Assembly (NCBI GenBank): GCA_946122785.1
Contig: CAMGYJ010000003.1
Location: 33,092,795-33,156,794 of the forward strand
Source of the DNA: Linum tenue
Lineage: Eukaryota; Streptophyta; Magnoliopsida; Malpighiales; Linaceae
Direction of reading: 5' to 3'
Length of the DNA stretch: 64,000 nucleotides
The notes below the pieces were generated by a model. It was not told the origin of the DNA. It searched no databases and worked only from the letters and a program-made list of their open reading frames with translations. A program made the position numbers and the translations under genes. Below are positions 11,381 through 23,669 of this stretch, piece by piece. Every line of letters starts with the position of its first letter. The first letter of the stretch is position 1.

Positions 11381-13497
11381 ACATAGAACACACACCCCCA
11401 GGCCCCCACAAATACTTGTGCACACCTAACCTTCAGGGGTCATTAGAATTTTTTGTCAGAATCATCTCAACAGTTACATCTGGTGATTTTTTTAAAAGTT
11501 CATCCATCTATTATCTATATACACTGAGTACATTGAATTTCAGAGTTTTTACGAAAATTCTTTCACCTCAAAATGCATTTCATCAATTAAGGCTTGATTA
11601 TTTTTTTTATCGCTCATGGAACTCTCTCGTTCTTTATTGATAGTAGATTTACCTAGAATGTTACATTACACCTCTTTAGGATTCAACGTCTTTATTGAGA
11701 TTTGCCCCATCATTTTTCAAGTGAGACGCAAGAGGCTTTGATACCGAATCTCATGAGACTTCTTGAAATGAATTCTTTGTCGTGTCTCTTTATCAAGACA
11801 AAACCAAAATTTCAAAGGTCTCTCTTCATGGATGTATTGATGGTCGTCTATGATGTTTCATTTGATTTCGATAAAAAGAAGAGAGAATAGGTCTCTAAGG
11901 ACTAAGATGGCACCACAAACTATATCAAGTCAATGAACCTTCCTCAAATGTCTTATCAAATGTGATGACTTGATACTTCGTGTTATCGATGATAACCTCA
12001 ATTTTAATGAGAACTTGGAATGGACCGAGTCTTAGAAGTAATTATCTAGTTTATGACGGCAAAAAAGGGCTAGTAGAGAGGCAATCCAAATTTGGTTTTT
12101 TTCTTCTTCCTTTTACAGTTTATCTTATGTTTTCTAGCTTAGTGTTTGAATAAATATCTATTGAATGTGTGTCTTTCTCATATTGTGTGCCTTAACCAGC
12201 CTTAAAATATTCATTAAATCGATCTTTTTTGCCTTCTCTATTGGTTCTTCAATATGATAAAGTTATTTCTATATACTTTTACCTCGTGTCACGTACATTG
12301 GGAATAATGTGTTGTATAAGTGTAGAGTTGATGTAGTTTTTACTTGTATACTAATGTTTGTATGTTTTATGTGTTAGCTTTTTTTTTATTTACAACGAAG
12401 TTGTTTGCACTTCGTAAATGGAACAAAGTGTAGGATATACGATACAGACTACAAAACCTACGGAGTCGCTATAAATAAATAAATGGATTGCATATAGGTC
12501 ATACCTTATATGGTGATTGTGAATGATGATTTAACATACTTGTGATTGCTTGTAGCCTTATGTATATTCCCAACTTTTTTCAAAATGAAGGGCTCCAAGC
12601 GAAGAGGATTGCTTGAAAGCCTTGTATATATTCCCAACATTTTTTCAAAATTAAAGGCTCCAAACAACCTCATTGTTTAAAATGTGTTGGAGAGGGATGA
12701 GCTAGAAGTGTTGGTTTAAGGTTAGATTTTAGTTGATAATATTATGAATAGAAGAAGGGTAATTAGAGGAAATTAAACTTCATGTGGGTTGGGATGTTAT
12801 GTTTCATTAGGGTTGGAATATGGTGCGATTTGATCCAAATCATACCATACAGATGGTTATAGTTCGAACCCGGATACTGGCGCGCAGACCAAGGGCCCGA
12901 CCAAATATTATGTGATCCAGACCAAACCATGCTTGTGCTTCGTGGGCCGGTACGATCTAGACCACACATACCACGTTGAGTAAAAAGTCAACAATTTGTC
13001 TGATCTAACACTCAAGAAATTGAACCAACAACCGAGAAAAAACAACATTTTCATCTTAAAACCTAAATTCAATATGCATGGACAATTTTGATACACTAAA
13101 TCCAAGTGAATGACATAGACACAAAGTCTGAGCAAACCACCTTCCACCATAATGTCATATAACACTAACATAAATCTTCTTCATTCATATGTAGAGTGTA
13201 ATATATGAATGAAGAAAGGGTGGATTTTCAAAATTAAGATTGAGACTTGAATTGTTATTAGCGAGTATGGAGAGTGGTCGACTTGGCTGGTAAATCTAAT
13301 TGGGAAGTGAGTTTGGTCTACAGTCTACTCTTATAAACCGCGATCTGGACCAAAACAGACCAAGAGATCAAAACATCTCATAATACAGACCATGGATCAA
13401 ACCAAATCACTTTTAACGGTCTATATCCCGTACAAAACTAGCGGAATATGTTTATAAAACTGGATGGTCTGGTCTAGCAACGCAACTCAAAGTTCGA
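11381..13497. other. AT-rich intergenic DNA with transposon remnants
   Basis: No gene is supported. A 50-60-bp segment ending in GGGCTCCAA or AGGCTCCAA occurs twice in tandem at about 12547-12599 and 12608-12665. From about 12808 (TAGGGTTGG) to 13440 the sequence is rich in GACCAAACC/GGTCTGG motifs. It aligns by eye with 24480-24950, marking it as a remnant of the same hAT-like family. Confidence 0.5.
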
Positions 13498-13506
13498 TAT
13501 ATTTTA

Positions 13507-15011
13507 GGGTTAATACCACTAGGAAACCCGAACTATTAACTTTGTGTCATTTGTGTCCTAAAGTATTCGATACGACATTTGTGTCCCAAACTATTTTTCC
13601 GTTAGAGTTGACCAATGTTGACCGTTAGTATTTAACAGAAAATCCAGTCAGCGTTGACGTAGCATCTGACATGGAGTTTTAAATTCAAAAAACAAAATAA
13701 AAACAAAAAACAAAATAAAACATAAACAAAATAAAATTTCCTTCTTTCTGTCGGCCTGTCACCCAAACACCACCCACCACCATCCCTTCCTTCCTCGACC
13801 CTAACCGCCGACGTCCACCACCCACCACCATCCCTTCCTTCCTCGACGTCCCTAGTTCTCGAAGTGATCGAAAAAATTGGACAGATCCAACCCACATCAG
13901 TTTTGATTCCGAAAAATCAACACTCCACTCATCTCGGCATTATGTTGTGATAGAAGAAATCGGATAATCCCACACGCAGCAGATCTAATTTCAAATCGGA
14001 AGAAATCGGAGGAGCAGTAGCTGAATAACCTGTGCGTAGAAGGAGGAGAGGCTGGGATGGATTCGACTCCCTGTTGTGGCATCATCGTGAAGAGGATAAT
14101 TGCAGACGAGGGATTCCGCAACAGCTGCGGCGGAGGATTTGAGGTTGAAGATTGAAGAGGAGCCAGAGAGAGAACCGAAGGGGCGACTCTGTTGCACTAT
14201 TGTTCATCATCGTCCCTCTCTCCTCTCCCATCTCCGCCTACTGCTTCTTTCGGCCGCGGAAACTGTTCCACTTGCTGTATCGGAATCGGAGCTTCGTCGT
14301 CTTCCTCCTCACCTTCTAGATCCACTTATTATTCTGCTTCATCTAGCTCCAAATCGAAGGATGTCCTCACCAGACAGTGTGGCAAGAATGGTAAATTGAG
14401 ATGAGAAATGTGTTTGGTCTTCAATTAGGGGAAATGAGGGAGCGGGAGGGCGATGGAGGAAGCGTTGGGCGGCGGCCGAGGGTTGAACGGCTGGGGAGGG
14501 ACATCGGAAGAGGAAGGGTTGTTGAGGGCTTGAGGGGGACGATTGGTGAGGTGGGCAAGCGGCCGAGGGCGAATCCGCTGCAGGCGAGAGCACTGCGGTT
14601 TGGGTGCGTGAATGGTGGCGGAGCAGAGAAGCACTCGTGAGCAGGAGGGAGTATCGCAGGCGAGAAAGAGGTGAGGGGATGCGGCGGTCTGGGGGAGAAA
14701 GATGTGAGGATATTATATTATTTTATTTTTTATTTTTTTATAACAATATATTATTTTTTTAATTATTTTTAAATTTTTAATTAAAAATATGAGGTGTCAT
14801 TGACGTGGCATCTACGTGGCTGCCACGTCAACAAAAGTCAATGTTAATGTTGACTTCCGTTTGGTCAACCGTTATATATAACGGTCAACAAAATCGTCAG
14901 GACATAAATGACACAAAACTATAATAGGTTGGGACACAAATGTCGTATCGAATACTTTAGGACACAAATGACACAAAGTTAATAGTTCGGGTTTTCCAAT
15001 GGTATTAGCCC
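13507..15011. mobile_element. Mutator-like element with long TIRs and GC-rich cargo (1505 bp)
   Basis: The first 80 or so bases, beginning GGGTTAATACCA, are repeated in inverted orientation at the right end (finishing TGGTATTAGCCC at about 15011) with few differences. The inverted similarity continues weakly further inward. Both sides carry the 9-bp duplication TATATTTTA (13498-13506 and 15012-15020). Long TIRs plus a 9-bp duplication are the mark of Mutator-like elements. No transposase is present. The interior at about 13740-14700 is much richer in GC than the flanks and has open frames on both strands, so it may be captured gene sequence (Pack-MULE type). I could not name the source gene. 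Confidence 0.85.
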
Positions 15012-15020
15012 TATATTTTA

Positions 15021-15618
15021 AGCAGTAATTAGGTATATATAAGGAATTTTTGTTGATAAGGTATACATGTTGGGGTTAAAAATCCATAATATGTTTTCTT
15101 CCTGCATGTAATTTTCACCTTGGATTTCTGTTATAAAAATGTGGAGGAGGCAAAAATAGTGAAAACTGTTTCCCTACCTATCAGCAACAATCGAATAAAC
15201 TTACGGTGACAATCCACGAGCGAATTACACACCGCGGAAGTAGAAACGACACCAATGTCAACCAACTTTGGAGATCACGCGCCGTGTACGCGAGTGATGG
15301 GCCAACTGTCTCCACCACTGGTAAACGGCCACGTCACCCAAAATCGTTTAAAATTTCCAAAAGAAATGCGATGCACCGTCCCACAAAAACAAAATGGTTT
15401 TGAGGAAAAACTATTTTAGCAAAGATAATTTGATTTCATTTATAAAGGTAACTACTAACATCATTAAGCCTTGTGAAGATTCTCTGCAGTGCTGTAGTGG
15501 TCTTCTTCTTCTAGGGTTTTATAAGGGGTTTCTAAAACTTCTCCCCCTCCACCACTGCCCTTCCCACTCCTCCTCTCCTTCATAAACAGAGAGAAGAGAG
15601 CGAGCTAGAGATAACGCC
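15021..15618 (+). promoter_or_regulatory. Upstream region and 5' UTR of the Alba gene, with telo-box
   Basis: This stretch holds no gene. A G-box-like CCACGTCAC lies at about 15329 and a telo-box-type TAGGGTTT at 15512-15519, about 100 bases before the start codon, in a pyrimidine-rich leader. Telo-boxes are common in promoters of plant translation and RNA-handling genes. Function here is inferred from motif and position only. Confidence 0.35.
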
Positions 15619-18050
15619 ATGGATATGTACACGAGAGTCGAGAAGCCGAAGCCGGAGTCGCCGATTAACGAGAACGAGATCCGAATCACCTCCGCTGGTC
15701 CCGTCAGAAACTATATCAGCTACGCTACTTCCCTTCTCCAGGTACTACTGAGTACTAACTTGCTTTGTTATTTCCCCTTCCGCCTCCGCTCTCAGACACG
15801 TCCTCTGCCTTCTTGCGTTTTTCTTCGCAATTGTTCCTCTGGTGTTTTGAACTTTTTCATGTGGATACTCCCCTCCAGCACGAGTTCGACGATTACATTT
15901 TGCTTCTGATTTGGGTGACGATTTGCCCCCGGTTCTGTTCGTTTTTTCATTTTGTGATGTCTGGCATTTGTTTGGGATTCTTCGGGTCCTTCCATTTGTC
16001 GCATTTGGTGCTGGGCTGCGCTGCATTACGAATAGGATGCCTGTAGGTTTTCGTTGAATGTGGGTTACTGCGTGTCCAGTTTCTGATCGTCTTGTAAGTG
16101 AGCGTCCGGTGTTTTCGTTGAATTTTGCCAGGACAAACATGCCAAAGAGATTGTCTTGAAAGCGATGGGACAGGCAATCAGCAAGACTGTGTCCATTGCT
16201 GAGAGCATAAAGGTAGTTTGGCTTTCGAAAATTTTTGGTAGTATTCCTTTCACACCTCAACTGTCCCTCTGTGTATTACAGACTGATTACCGATTGCTGT
16301 CTTGGCACAGAGAAGAAATCCCCGTTTGCACCAGGATACTGGCATTAGCTCAGTTAGCATTACTGATGTTTGGGAACCTATTGAGGAAGGACTTCTGCCG
16401 TGAGTATTTGATGGGTTTGCAGATTCAACTTTTTCTATATGTTATGGGTGTAGACTTCATATTGATTTTGCGGCATTCGTCTGCTGATTGTGTCTTTTAT
16501 TCTTTGTTGTCCAATCCTAAGTATTCAATGTTCCATGCAGTGTGGAGCAGACTCGCCAAGTTTCTATGATAACAATTACCTTATCATTCAGAGAGCTAGA
16601 TAAGAACTCTCCTGGGTAAGTTCATGTTATCTCACTTCTTTAGATATCTGATTTGTTATGTGAGCAGATTAGTAGCAATCTATGGCTTGCTTAACTTTTT
16701 TCCATTGATTTAAGAATGCAATCCCTACATGATGTGCTGGCTTCTGTAAGTTTTATGATTTTTTTTTCAAGCTCCACTTAAGTGATCTTCTGCTACTTAT
16801 ATATAATTTTGAGACTTGTGTTCTTGGTACCGTACTGATAATGTATGATCTTGGTGATTCTTTGCTCATAGTTATCAAGCACCACAAGCTGTGGAACAGT
16901 CAAAACAGCAATATCAGCAGCAGTCACAGCTTAGACAAGCACGGAATCCATATTACGAAGGTAACTTGGAGTTGAATGTGATGATGGTTGTAGAAGTATT
17001 TGCATCATCCTAACATGTTCATCATGTTACCTTTAGATTCATATGGTCGAGGACGTGGGCGTGGCAGAGGGAGAGGGAGAGCAAGAGGGCGAAACTGGGG
17101 CAGGGGTGGATATGGATATGGAAACTATCAGGGAAACTACGAAGGCAATTATCAGGGAGGCTATCAGGGGAATTATCAGGGAAATTATGAAGGTACCACT
17201 TCTATTGTCTACTCATCTAATTAGTGACTTTAGCCCTGATGGTTATCCCGAATGAGACCAGTTTCTTATTAGACTTTCTTATATTAGAAAATGGTGGTTA
17301 TTCGAACTGGGGACGGGGTGGTGGCAGAGGCAGAAATTGGGGATATCGAGGTAACCTCATGCTAAGGGTTTTATGTTGTAATATTTTGTTCAATTTTGCT
17401 GGATTTTGTTTCGGATTACAAAGATATAATGACTTTGTCATTACTTTGGTGCTAAGACTGTGTTTCACCTGCTGTGTCAAACAGTTGTGTCTCTGCTTAC
17501 ATGTCTTTTTGGACTTGGATTCTTGTTTTGTTTGAGTGACTCTAATCTTGTCATGCACTTGATGGCTTGGGATGAAGGTGCTGGTTACGGAGGGGGCAGA
17601 GGTGGCGGATACGAAGGAGGAAGAGGTGGTGGTGGATATGAAGGTGGCAGGGGTGGCGGATATGAAGGTGGGAGAGGTGGTGGATATGAAGTTGGCAGGG
17701 ATGGTGGATATGAAGGTGGGAGAGGCGGTGGATATGAAGGTGGCAGGGGTGGCGGATATGAAGGAGGCAGGGGTGGAGGAGGGAGGAGAGGCAGTGGATA
17801 TGAAGGTGGCAGGGGCGGCGGATATGAAGGTGGGAGAACTGCTGGATATGAAGGAGGCAGGGGTGGCGGCGGATATGAAGGTGGGAGAAATGGTGGATAT
17901 GAAGGAGGCAGGGGTGGCGGCGGATATGAAGGTGGGAGAAATGGTGGATATGAAGGAGGCAGGGGTGGAGGGAGAGGAGGGGGCAGGGGCTATGGGCGTG
18001 GGCGTGGAAGGATGGGTGGTCGTGCAAGGGGTGGCAACGACCAGGCATGA
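15619..18050 (+). CDS. Alba domain DNA/RNA-binding protein with RGG-repeat tail
   Basis: Alba-family proteins bind RNA and DNA; plant RGG-tailed members are linked to mRNA stability and R-loop control. Eight exons join in frame to 382 residues: 15619-15741, 16132-16212, 16311-16399, 16541-16615, 16872-16960, 17037-17192, 17288-17350, 17578-18050. The Alba domain covers about residues 15-115, with NENEIRIT near its start, then VRNYISYATSLLQ, EIVLKAMGQAISKTVSIAE, and SSVSITDVWEPIEEGL. A short Gln-rich linker follows. Exons 6 and 7 encode GRGRG and NYQGNYEG repeats. Exon 8 encodes 14 YEGGR-type units followed by RGRGR and RARGG. All introns are GT-AG. The domain matches Arabidopsis ALBA4-6. The RGG tail is long; antisense open frames over exon 8 are by-products of the repeat. 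Confidence 0.93.
17590..17990 (+). repeat. Coding minisatellite in Alba exon 8
   Basis: A tandem repeat of 24-27 bp (GGATATGAAGGTGGCAGG-like) encodes 14 YEGGR-type units separated by GGG, GGGG, NGG, DGG or TAG spacers. One unit reads YEVGR. Lengths are all multiples of three, so the frame is kept. Confidence 0.95.
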
Positions 18051-18493
18051 CGAGGAAGATGATGAACGGTGCTCTTCAGTTTGATTTTGCAAAATGCTTT
18101 GCCTTGGCCGGTGGGCTACATTATTATCCAAATACTGTTTTAGTAGCATGCAATTGGGTCTTGCATGTTGTCTTCTGCATTTGGTTTTAGCTCTTGTATG
18201 CGTGAGTGCTTATGAATACGGACAGGCAAGGTTGATTTTCTGTTGGTTGGTCCCTCTGTTTCTTCATTTAGCCAAAGAGCAAAGAGGAGGTGGTTTCAAG
18301 TGAGATGTAAGTAGAGTTAAAAAACAATCACACTTCAGTCTGAAACCCTTACCCTGTTCATATCTCTGTTAGTGCCATCATTATTATTTGTTCGATAGTT
18401 CCTTAATGGTTTGCTGGTGTGACTGGCTCGCTACTTCCTTTACTAGCCTAGCCTGTGCCGGGTGGCAGTTGCAAGCTATAATTTGGTCTCTTA
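18051..18493 (+). other. Alba 3' UTR and short spacer
   Basis: This is the probable 3' UTR of the Alba gene. The poly-T end of the minus-strand LINE begins only about 440 bp after the Alba stop codon. No other gene is visible. Confidence 0.45.
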
Positions 18494-18538
18494 TTTTTTT
18501 TTGTCGAAAAGATACTTGCATTAACAAGACAAAAAAAG

Positions 18539-21500
18539 TTACATCAAATCTATTTCCGAGCACAACCACGCTCGAAAATCAAAACCAACACTTCCCGTAG
18601 GAAACAAATCGAGGGCTTTCTTGGCCACCAAATGGGCCACCCTATTGTTCTGTCTACCTACAAACACCACACTAAACCCAACATTAGCTCCCAGCAGCCG
18701 ACAAATTTCCTGGAAAATAGCCCCGGCCTTCGCATCCCTAATGGTCCCTGCATTCACTTTGTCGATCACCACCTTCGCATCACCAACAAATTGGACATTC
18801 GAAAGACCCGCCTCCGCACACCAGCACAGCGCATCCCTAAGAGCCATTGTCTCCACCAACATCGGATCAACCATACCAGAGAGACACGACCCCCTTGCCA
18901 ATAGAATACCACCAGCCTCGTCCTGCAGAACCATCCCAACTGATCCATGCGAACCAGTAGAAATCGCCCCATCAAAGGCGCACCTGTAAACACCCGGCAC
19001 GATACCCGGCTCAACCACCTGCACTGTCGGAGCAGTCACTCTCCCACTACTCGGAGCCAATCTATCCATCCATTCCTGAACCTGAAATCTGAACTACCTT
19101 TCCAGTGCAACAAATGTATCTTGCTGTCCCTCAAAAGCCACCAAGTTTCTAGACTTCCAAATTCGCCAGAGGAGACAAACAAGACGAACCACTCGCGCTG
19201 GAGAAGAATCCCGCTCTAAAAACCCACGAAAGAAGATAGGGAACGCCTGCTCTCGACCAATCAACCATTCATTCCGCAAACCCGACATTTCCCACAAAGC
19301 TACCGCCACCGGGCACCAGAAAAATAAATGTTCTATGTTTTCTTCAGGAGCCCAGCACACAGGACATCGTGGTAAAACCAAAACCTTCTTCCGGATCAAA
19401 GCCTCCATCGTCGGGAGAGTGCGTTGCAAAATTTGCCAGATAAAAAGGCGGAGCTTGGGTTGAACCTCAAGGCCCCAGACTTTCATCCATAACCCCCTAT
19501 CAACCGGATCACACCCTGGCTTCTTTCTCATGCTAGCGCGATTCAGGCTCTCCGCTAGCCTATACCCTGACTTCACAGTATATACCCCTGACGGGTCAAG
19601 TCGCCAAACCCAGACATCCTCACTAGGAGTGCGCGGAATCGGTACTTGGAGGATAGCACGCACCGTGTTCAAAGTAAACGTCTGCAATAGACACTCTTGA
19701 CACCAAGAACGTGTCTCCTGATCAATCAACGACACTACACACTCTCCGCCACCAAAGGGAGCCTCTTCTCTCATTTCCGGAAATCCCGGGAAAATTTTAG
19801 GGATCCATCCACTTGACATGATGGGAATAGATTCCCCAGAGCCAACCTGGCACCCCAATCCCTTCATCAATAACCGGGCACCATGGAGAATGCTATGCCA
19901 GGCCCACGAGGGGCGAGAGCCCAGTTTAGCCAACAAGATAGATCCCTTGGGGAAATATTTCCCACGGAAAACTTGGGCCAACAAGGAGTCGGGTTCATCA
20001 AGAATACGCCAGGCTACTTTGGCTAGTAAAGCTTGATTAAACTCCTCGAACCTCCGGAACCCCATCCCGCCCTCGTGCTTACTACGACACAGGCGACGCC
20101 AGGACACCCAAGGAATGCCCGACCGACCCCCCGAGGATCCCCACCAGAATCTAGCCATATGCTTATCCATCCTCCGACATAGGGTCACAGGTAACTTAAA
20201 ACACGACATCCCGTGTACTGGCAAAGCCCCCGCCACAGCTTTTAAGAGAGTCTCCTTCGCTGCCCACGATAAATGTCGCTGTTTCCACCCTTTAATCCTC
20301 TCGAGCAACTTCTCCTCCAAAAACCGGAAGGTATCAGACTTTGATCTAGGCACCAACGTGGGAAGGCCCAAATACTTATCATGGACCCCAATTGCGCCAA
20401 TCCCAAGGCAGCGCCCCATGGCTTCTTGCTCAGCATCTTCAATGTTCCGACTAAAACAGACAGCTGATTTAGCCAGATTGACTCTTTGCCCACTCAAAGC
20501 TTCATAATCCTGAAGTATCGCCTTAACATTGTGGCAATCCTGCAGAGACCCGCGCAAGAACAGGTACGAGTCATCTGCAAAAAGGAGATGAGATACCCGG
20601 GGCGCCCGAGGACTCACCCTCACCCCTTCAAGTCGCTTCCGATCTATAGCCTGGCGCAGCAAGGCAGATAACCCCTCCGTACATATGACAAATAGAAGAG
20701 GCGATAACGGATCCCCTGCCGAAGCCCTCTAGTTGATCGAAAGAAACCGGACGGGCTACCATTAACCATAACAGAAAAGGACGGCGAGGAGATACACTCC
20801 TGAACCCAACGAACCCAAACTCGGTCAAAACCCAATTTTTCAAGAACCGCCAGTAAGAAAGGCCATTCAACCCTGTCATAGGCTTTCTCCATATCCACCT
20901 TTAAGGCCATATAACCTTTCTTACCCATTCTCTTGATCTTGAGGTAATGCATAATCTCATGCCCAATTAAAATATTATCCACAATCTGGCGTTTCCTAAT
21001 GAAACCATTCTGCCCTGAAGACACAACTTGCGGTAGAACTACCGCCATCCTCTCCGCCATGATTTTGGTAATTATCTTATACACAAATTGGCACAAACTA
21101 ATGGGACGTAATTGCCGCATAGACTCTACATTCTCAACCTTCGGAATCAAGGTAAGCCAAGTATGGTTAAAATTGCGTAAGATATGCCCATTCTGAAAGA
21201 ATGAGCGCACAACGTTCACCACCGACTCTCCTACGATATCCCAAAAGGCTTTAAAGAATTTTCCAGTAAAACCATCAGAGCCCGGTGCCTGCAACGACCC
21301 CATGCAAAAGACTGTCTTTCGTATCTCCTCCTCTGTGACCTCAGCTACCAGGGCACCATTCATTTGTTCAGTGACTTTTGCCTCCAAGGGGAGAGCAGCG
21401 ACCCGATCCCGGATATTCCGGACATCCGCCTCAGCGGTGAACAACTGCTCATAGAAGCTAACCGCCACCTCCGCCTTCTCCGGTTCCTCTACCGCCCAGG

Positions 21501-22635
21501 TACCATCCTCCCTCTGCAGCTTGTCAACGAAATTCCTTTTTCTCCTGGTCCTTGTCACCGTATGAAAATACGATGAATTTTGGTCCCCCGTCCTGAGCCA
21601 ACGCACCCTCGACTTCTGTTTCCAATGCATTTCTTCCGCAGCCCATTGCAAGGTGAGTTCCCGCTCCAATTGGTTAATCCGATCCCAATCCACCTGGGGT
21701 TCCTCTTTCAAGGCCCCAATCTCGGCCTGTAAGACACGAATCTGCCTTTCGGCATTGGTGGTCCCTGTCTTGCTCCATTGGAAAAGGAGATGCCGCAGCT
21801 TTTTAAGCCGTATCCACAACTGGTACATAGCCGACCCCTGGACCGGTTCATTCCACACATTCTCCACCATCGGCCAAACCTCCACATTATCCGCCCATCT
21901 TGCATCAAAGCGGAACAACCTCTTAGCCGTACGAGCGAAAGGTTTATCAGCCACAATCAAGGCTCTATGGTCTGAACCCAGGTCAGTCCCATGAACCATC
22001 AGCGACTCGGGGAAAGATTGCATCCAGCTATCAGATGCCAAGGCCCTATCCAATCGTTCCTGAATGCAAGCCTCCCCCATCCGCCGATTCGTCCACGTAA
22101 AAGGGTTCCCAGAGAAACCAAGATCGTGGAGCCCCAATACATCCACAAAATCCCGAAAAGGTTGTGAATGTACTGGGTTCCAAGGCCTTCCTCCTACTTT
22201 TTCATTAGAGGCTAAGATATCATTAAAATCTCCCACCACCACATATGGTATCACAATATCGGCACAAACTCGCCGCAATTCATCGATTTGCACAGCACGC
22301 TCAACCGCACGACAACTTAAATAAACAAAAACCACACAAATTTTTATTCCATCTTTTTCGACACAGACCGAAATAAAAAAAGACGAACTACTAAGCACCG
22401 AGACCAGAAGCTCGGGGGACCAACCCACTGCCAACCCTCCTGACGAATCAACAGCATCAACTAAGAAAAAATCAAAAAAACCTAAACCCCGAAGGCGACG
22501 AGACACAACTTTACGCCGCGATCGGGTTTCCGAAAAGAAAACAATTTCAGGATTATTAGACCGAACTACACCTAGGATCGACTGAAACGTGAGGGAAGGC
22601 CCAATTCCCCTCACGTTCCAAGCGAGAAGCCTCAT
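18539..22635 (-). pseudogene. LINE ORF2: endonuclease, reverse transcriptase, RNase H
   Basis: Read from 22635 on the minus strand. The AP-like endonuclease opens with MRLLAWNVRGIG and shows FFSETRS, VVGDFNDIL and GSDHRALIV. The RT follows with LIPKVENVESMRQLRPISL, KAYDRVEW and SRGLRQG-type motifs. One base is missing in the run after GLRQG at about 20722, which shifts the frame. The text resumes in the frame starting near 20690 and carries the RT active site in HLLFADDSYLF, then the thumb and the zf-RVT cysteine block (CPVCWAPEENIEHLFFWC). A single in-frame TAG at 19094-19096 separates this from the RNase H domain, which has the CAFDGA, VETMALRDAL, FVGDAK and RVAHLVAKKA blocks. Apart from these two lesions the frame is open for over 1,350 codons, indicating a fairly recent insertion. 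Confidence 0.9.
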
Positions 22636-23669
22636 TTGGCTGCCTGGGGCCGCTCAAGGCCGGCTTCCTCCACCTGGTTATCATCATCAATCTTTTTTCC
22701 GATCTCGTCCCCAATTGGGACTTCTTGAGGCGGAGCCTCCTCCATAGAATCATCAAGGCACAATTTCTTCACCGGGGTGGGATCTTTAGTAAGATCCTCC
22801 ACAAGGTCCACCGGCCTCTTCCTATCCCCCATCTCATCATCCGATGGCGCTGTCATTCGGAAGGCAACTTGCTTGCCAGTCAACGGGGAAACCAGATTCC
22901 CAGAACCCGCCACCTCCTTTGTCCCACCTTCTGATTCCGCACCCACCTTTTGAGGCGCACTGCCCCCCACCGACCCATCCTCCTTCGATCCCACCTTTTG
23001 AGGCGCACTGCCCCCCACCGACCCATCCTCCTTCGATCCCACGCCAGCTGACACTTCCTTCCTCCATCCAGCACGAACAGTTCCCCGCTTCCCATCCTTC
23101 TTAGACTCCTTCCCGCCACCTGTCTCTCTAGCTGCAGTACTGCCTTTACCCTCCCCCGTCTCCATTTTGAGCAGCTCACCTCGAACTTTAAGAATCAGCT
23201 TCGGCGAAGTCACAGAACTCGCCCCACCTGCTGCATCTTTGATATCAGCCCTCGGCTTCCCCAGTACGGACTTGGCCACCTGCTTCCCCTTTCCATCTCT
23301 CGGCGCACCACTATTCTTCTGCTCACCAAGACCCAGCTTCCCACGATCTCCTTGCCCCTGTCCACCACGAGCAACCGCGCCATCCGACCTTCCAGAGACC
23401 CGGTCCCCTGCCACGGCAGGAATCGATTTCTTGAGCTCCCCTTTGCCAACCTCCACCTTCGTCCCCTTCCCAAGAGGGGCAGTCTCCACCACCTTCCTCT
23501 GCTGCTTCTCCGGTTTCTTCCCCGTAGCTTTATCAGAGGCAGGCAGAGCAAGGACAACTCCCTTGTTTGGATCACCCTCTGCCTCCTTATCCTCCATCAG
23601 CACCTCCCGAGCCTGCCCACTAGACCCCTTCCTCTTCCCCGGGAAACAGTTAAACTTAGACGGGATCAT
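22632..23669 (-). CDS. LINE ORF1, C-terminal part (345 codons open)
   Basis: A low-complexity Lys/Gly/Glu-rich protein directly upstream of ORF2. It ends PQAAK, and its TGA overlaps the ORF2 start as ATGA. It has no zinc knuckle or DUF4283-like region, which plant L1 ORF1 proteins usually carry at the N-terminus, so only the variable C-terminal half is present. A 48-bp tandem duplication at about 22943-23040 encodes GSKEDGSVGGSAPQKV twice. Codon 1 at 23669 is simply the first Met of the remaining open frame and need not be the native start. Confidence 0.7.
   Translation of the reverse strand: MIPSKFNCFPGKRKGSSGQAREVLMEDKEAEGDPNKGVVLALPASDKATGKKPEKQQRKVVETAPLGKGTKVEVGKGELKKSIPAVAGDRVSGRSDGAVARGGQGQGDRGKLGLGEQKNSGAPRDGKGKQVAKSVLGKPRADIKDAAGGASSVTSPKLILKVRGELLKMETGEGKGSTAARETGGGKESKKDGKRGTVRAGWRKEVSAGVGSKEDGSVGGSAPQKVGSKEDGSVGGSAPQKVGAESEGGTKEVAGSGNLVSPLTGKQVAFRMTAPSDDEMGDRKRPVDLVEDLTKDPTPVKKLCLDDSMEEAPPQEVPIGDEIGKKIDDDNQVEEAGLERPQAAK

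Noticed and set aside
17572..18084. 170-codon second-frame open frame in Alba exon 8
   Set aside because: It is the +1 reading of the same tandem repeat; it is open only because the repeat lacks stops in that frame.
17298..18149. 283-codon antisense open frame over the Alba gene
   Set aside because: It is the reverse reading of the YEGGR-encoding repeat, low-complexity, and the sense strand has a complete spliced gene with a known domain.
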